Assembly (NCBI GenBank): GCA_009774655.1
Contig: VSOD01000202.1
Span: 1 to 7,699, forward strand
Reading direction: 5' to 3'
Source of the DNA: Lachnospiraceae bacterium
GTDB taxonomy: Bacteria; Bacillota_A; Clostridia; Lachnospirales; Lachnospiraceae
Length of the DNA stretch: 7,699 bases
Shown: positions 5,945 to 7,699 of the stretch, in pieces
How positions within the stretch are numbered: position 1 is the first letter of the stretch
Layout: every line of letters begins with the position of its first letter
Made by a program: the position numbers and the translations under genes
The notes under the pieces: model-generated
The model's input: the letters and a program-made list of their open reading frames with translations, nothing else
The model's database searches: none
Told to the model about the DNA's origin: nothing

Positions 5945-7318
5945 TCACTTTTTCTCCAGTCTGATGTTCAGCCGCCAGACCGGACGGCCTGTCACCGTGT
6001 AGTCCGTGACGATCTTCTCATTGCGGTAGATACTAAGCAGCAGCCCCACGAAGACTGCGTAAGTGATCGTCGATCCCACGCCGAAGGACAGGAACGGAAG
6101 CTGCACGCTCGTCACGGGAAAACAGCCGGTGTTGATCAGGATCCCTTCCACACAGTTGTCCAGAAATACCATAAAGCACGCTGTTGATATCATAAAACCA
6201 AGCTGGTTTTTCTGTCTCCTTACGATGCCAAAAGCATGAATGATCAGCGCCGCTAAAGCTGCAACCACCAGAATGCCAATCAGAATGCCAAATGTGAAGA
6301 CAATCTCTATCAGGATAAAAGGATCCGTTCGTGGCACCAGCCACGTAATCTCGTCATCAAAAGAAAACCCTTCATATACACCGATCAGTTTAGACTTAGC
6401 CAGCCCCTGACGTATCCACATGTAGGTATAGCCGGCCCCGTAAGGATCCTCTGACGGATGCAGCCACGCCTGAATCCGTCGTAACCTGTAATTGTCCGCC
6501 TCAGCCGGCCCGGCCACCAGCAAAAACAGACATGCCGCCAGCGGAATAATCACAAGAACAGTCACGATTACGATTGCCGCATCCCTTTTGTTTACCTCAA
6601 ACCATCCCTTACGGACCGCAAGAAGCAATAACACCATCTGCATCAGATACACCGCAAGAGCAGCATGCAGAATATTAGACAGGTAATAGGCAGCGCCGGC
6701 TGTTAAAATCTGTATTGCAATCCCTTTTATCACTGCACTGTACCCTCTGCCCCGCAGCTGATACAACAGGCCTGCATACGCCGGAATATAAAGGTAGACC
6801 AGCATCAACATCACAGGATACCTGCCGTTGATTTCCCTGCTCATGATCCTGATCGTGAAGAAGACGATGGTCATTCCCCAATAAATCGCTGTGGCATACC
6901 GCCCGATAAAGCTGTAGTCCAGAAAATACATCCCTGCCATCACACCGAAAGATACCAGCAGGATCAGGCCCTGTCTGCCAAGCTGGCTCAAATATACCGA
7001 TGAGCCATTTGATCCACCCATCGGTGCATAGCTGCCCACTATGTATTGAAGCACCATACCTCCGATACTGAACAACAGCACCATGACGATCATCTTAACA
7101 TCCATCTGCGGCCTGTGGATCCGGTCCAGCTCTACACCGATCTCCACGGGATCCCCCATCCCACGGACTGCCTGTGCGACCGCCGCTTCATGATCCTCGC
7201 CGTCCTTCTCATAAGCCGCTGCCTGATCCAGAATATGATCCGACAACTCCTTTGCCACGGCTTCCCGTGCCCTCACACAACGGATCTGCTCCGTAATATT
7301 TCTTATAAATTCTTCCAT
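5945..7318 (-). CDS. HAAS-domain SEDS protein (FtsW/RodA/SpoVE-like membrane protein)
   Basis: A 457-residue protein with two parts. Residues 1-70 form a soluble helical domain of the HAAS type (permease prefix domain), with the typical ending MGDPVEIGVELDRIHRP (54-70). Residues 75-433 hold about ten hydrophobic helices resembling SEDS glycosyltransferases. Supporting matches are RQ...LDY (115-134), the loop RLRRIQAWLHPSEDPYGAGY (278-297, like FtsW R.RI..FL.P..DP.G.GYQ), LVPRTDPFI (327-335) with D332 at the place of the SEDS catalytic Asp (HTDF in FtsW), and LPFLSFGVGST (407-417), like LPF.SYGGSS. The usual QPSE and LQPDLG motifs are not recognisable. SEDS proteins polymerise peptidoglycan from lipid II with a class B PBP; none is nearby. 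The start is set by GGAGG (CCTCC, 7324-7328) five bases upstream. It follows padR by 51 bases, so is likely co-transcribed and PadR-controlled. Confidence 0.85.
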   Translation of the reverse strand: MEEFIRNITEQIRCVRAREAVAKELSDHILDQAAAYEKDGEDHEAAVAQAVRGMGDPVEIGVELDRIHRPQMDVKMIVMVLLFSIGGMVLQYIVGSYAPMGGSNGSSVYLSQLGRQGLILLVSFGVMAGMYFLDYSFIGRYATAIYWGMTIVFFTIRIMSREINGRYPVMLMLVYLYIPAYAGLLYQLRGRGYSAVIKGIAIQILTAGAAYYLSNILHAALAVYLMQMVLLLLAVRKGWFEVNKRDAAIVIVTVLVIIPLAACLFLLVAGPAEADNYRLRRIQAWLHPSEDPYGAGYTYMWIRQGLAKSKLIGVYEGFSFDDEITWLVPRTDPFILIEIVFTFGILIGILVVAALAALIIHAFGIVRRQKNQLGFMISTACFMVFLDNCVEGILINTGCFPVTSVQLPFLSFGVGSTITYAVFVGLLLSIYRNEKIVTDYTVTGRPVWRLNIRLEKK

Positions 7319-7334
7319 CGTTACCTCCGTTCCG

Positions 7335-7354
7335 AAACGCTCTATAACGCGTTT
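7335..7354 (-). other. Small hairpin between padR and the SEDS-like gene
   Basis: AAACGC (7335-7340) and GCGTTT (7349-7354) are exact inverted repeats with an 8-base loop, just upstream of the GGAGG ribosome binding site. No T-tract follows, so it is not an intrinsic terminator. It could affect mRNA stability or translation coupling, or be incidental. Confidence 0.3.
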
Positions 7355-7369
7355 TCTGTAGTCTTTCCG

Positions 7370-7699
7370 TCATGCCATCCCCACCCACAGTACATTGAGC
7401 ACCGCAGCCTGATATTCCTGCCACTCTTCCTTCCTGGCCTTAAGATACTTCCTGCCTTCCTTCGTGATGCTGTAATATTTACGCAGCTTCCCGTTGGCCG
7501 GGCTCTCATAGGAAGTCAGATAGTTCTTCTCCTCCAGAGAATGCAGCAGCGGATACAGCGTCCCCGCCTTCAAAGTAAAAACATTGTTTGATTTCTGCTC
7601 CAATGTTTCGATCATCTCGTATCCGTACATATCCTTGTCCTCCAGCAGCCGGAGCAAAAGCATGGCGGTACTCCCTGAGACCAGCGATCTGTCTCTTGA
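7370..7699 (-). CDS. PadR family transcriptional regulator, 5' end cut by window edge
   Basis: A small winged-helix DNA-binding protein of the PadR family. The visible frame is open to the right edge. The codons before the internal ATG at 7661-7663 read SRDRSLVSGSTA, which belongs to the conserved N-terminus of this subfamily, so the true start lies off the window by perhaps only a few codons. Landmarks are LLLRLLEDKDMYGYEMIETLE (key residues D, MYGYEMI), the recognition-helix and wing region TLKAGTLYPLLHSLEEK.YL, and KLRKYYSITKEGRKYL, then a short C-terminal helix. At about 110 visible residues it is near normal size for the short (subfamily 2) PadR proteins. It precedes the HAAS-domain gene by 51 bases, the standard PadR/HAAS arrangement, implying autoregulation of a two-gene operon whose promoter is outside this window. 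The inducer is unknown. Confidence 0.93.
   Translation of the reverse strand, partial: SRDRSLVSGSTAMLLLRLLEDKDMYGYEMIETLEQKSNNVFTLKAGTLYPLLHSLEEKNYLTSYESPANGKLRKYYSITKEGRKYLKARKEEWQEYQAAVLNVLWVGMA

Noticed and set aside
7209..7424. 71-codon minus-strand frame overlapping the end of padR and the start of the SEDS-like gene
   Set aside because: It is out of frame with both real genes and has no recognisable content; both flanking genes have good starts or stops of their own.

Overview
The window looks like a chromosomal segment of a moderately GC-rich Bacillota bacterium, most likely a clostridial/Lachnospiraceae-type gut anaerobe. This rests on strong AGGAGG-type ribosome binding sites, a PadR regulator next to a HAAS-domain membrane protein, a MATE exporter of clostridial type, and an alanine/glycine:cation symporter. 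The placement is by family resemblance only. No rRNA, tRNA, CRISPR array, insertion sequence or phage gene was seen.

Layout: (1) positions 2-955, plus strand: the C-terminal two thirds or so of an AGCS amino-acid:cation symporter whose start lies off the left edge. (2) Positions 968-4520, minus strand: three genes in the order mscS-like channel, MATE exporter, and a methyl-accepting chemotaxis protein without an extracellular sensor. MATE and MCP each have a readable sigma-A-type promoter of their own. The MATE promoter overlaps the mscS stop codon and the MCP promoter overlaps the end of MATE, so the row is not simply one operon. (3) Positions 4521-4771: divergent intergenic region with an 11-bp-period direct repeat on the mscS side and palindromes on the other side. 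(4) Positions 4772-5845, plus strand: a CPBP-family intramembrane protease with its catalytic motifs intact. (5) Positions 5846-5944: a strong bidirectional terminator between convergent genes. (6) Positions 5945-7699, minus strand: a padR-type regulator (5' end cut by the window) followed by a HAAS-SEDS (FtsW/RodA/SpoVE-like) fusion protein, very probably one operon.

Six of the seven genes encode integral membrane proteins and the seventh is the presumed regulator of one of them. The most interesting unit is the PadR / HAAS-SEDS pair: a protein of the peptidoglycan glycosyltransferase fold carrying the small helical domain that normally accompanies PadR-type regulators. It keeps the likely catalytic aspartate but lacks other hallmark SEDS motifs. 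The rest is ordinary housekeeping or envelope content with some regulatory detail worth checking.
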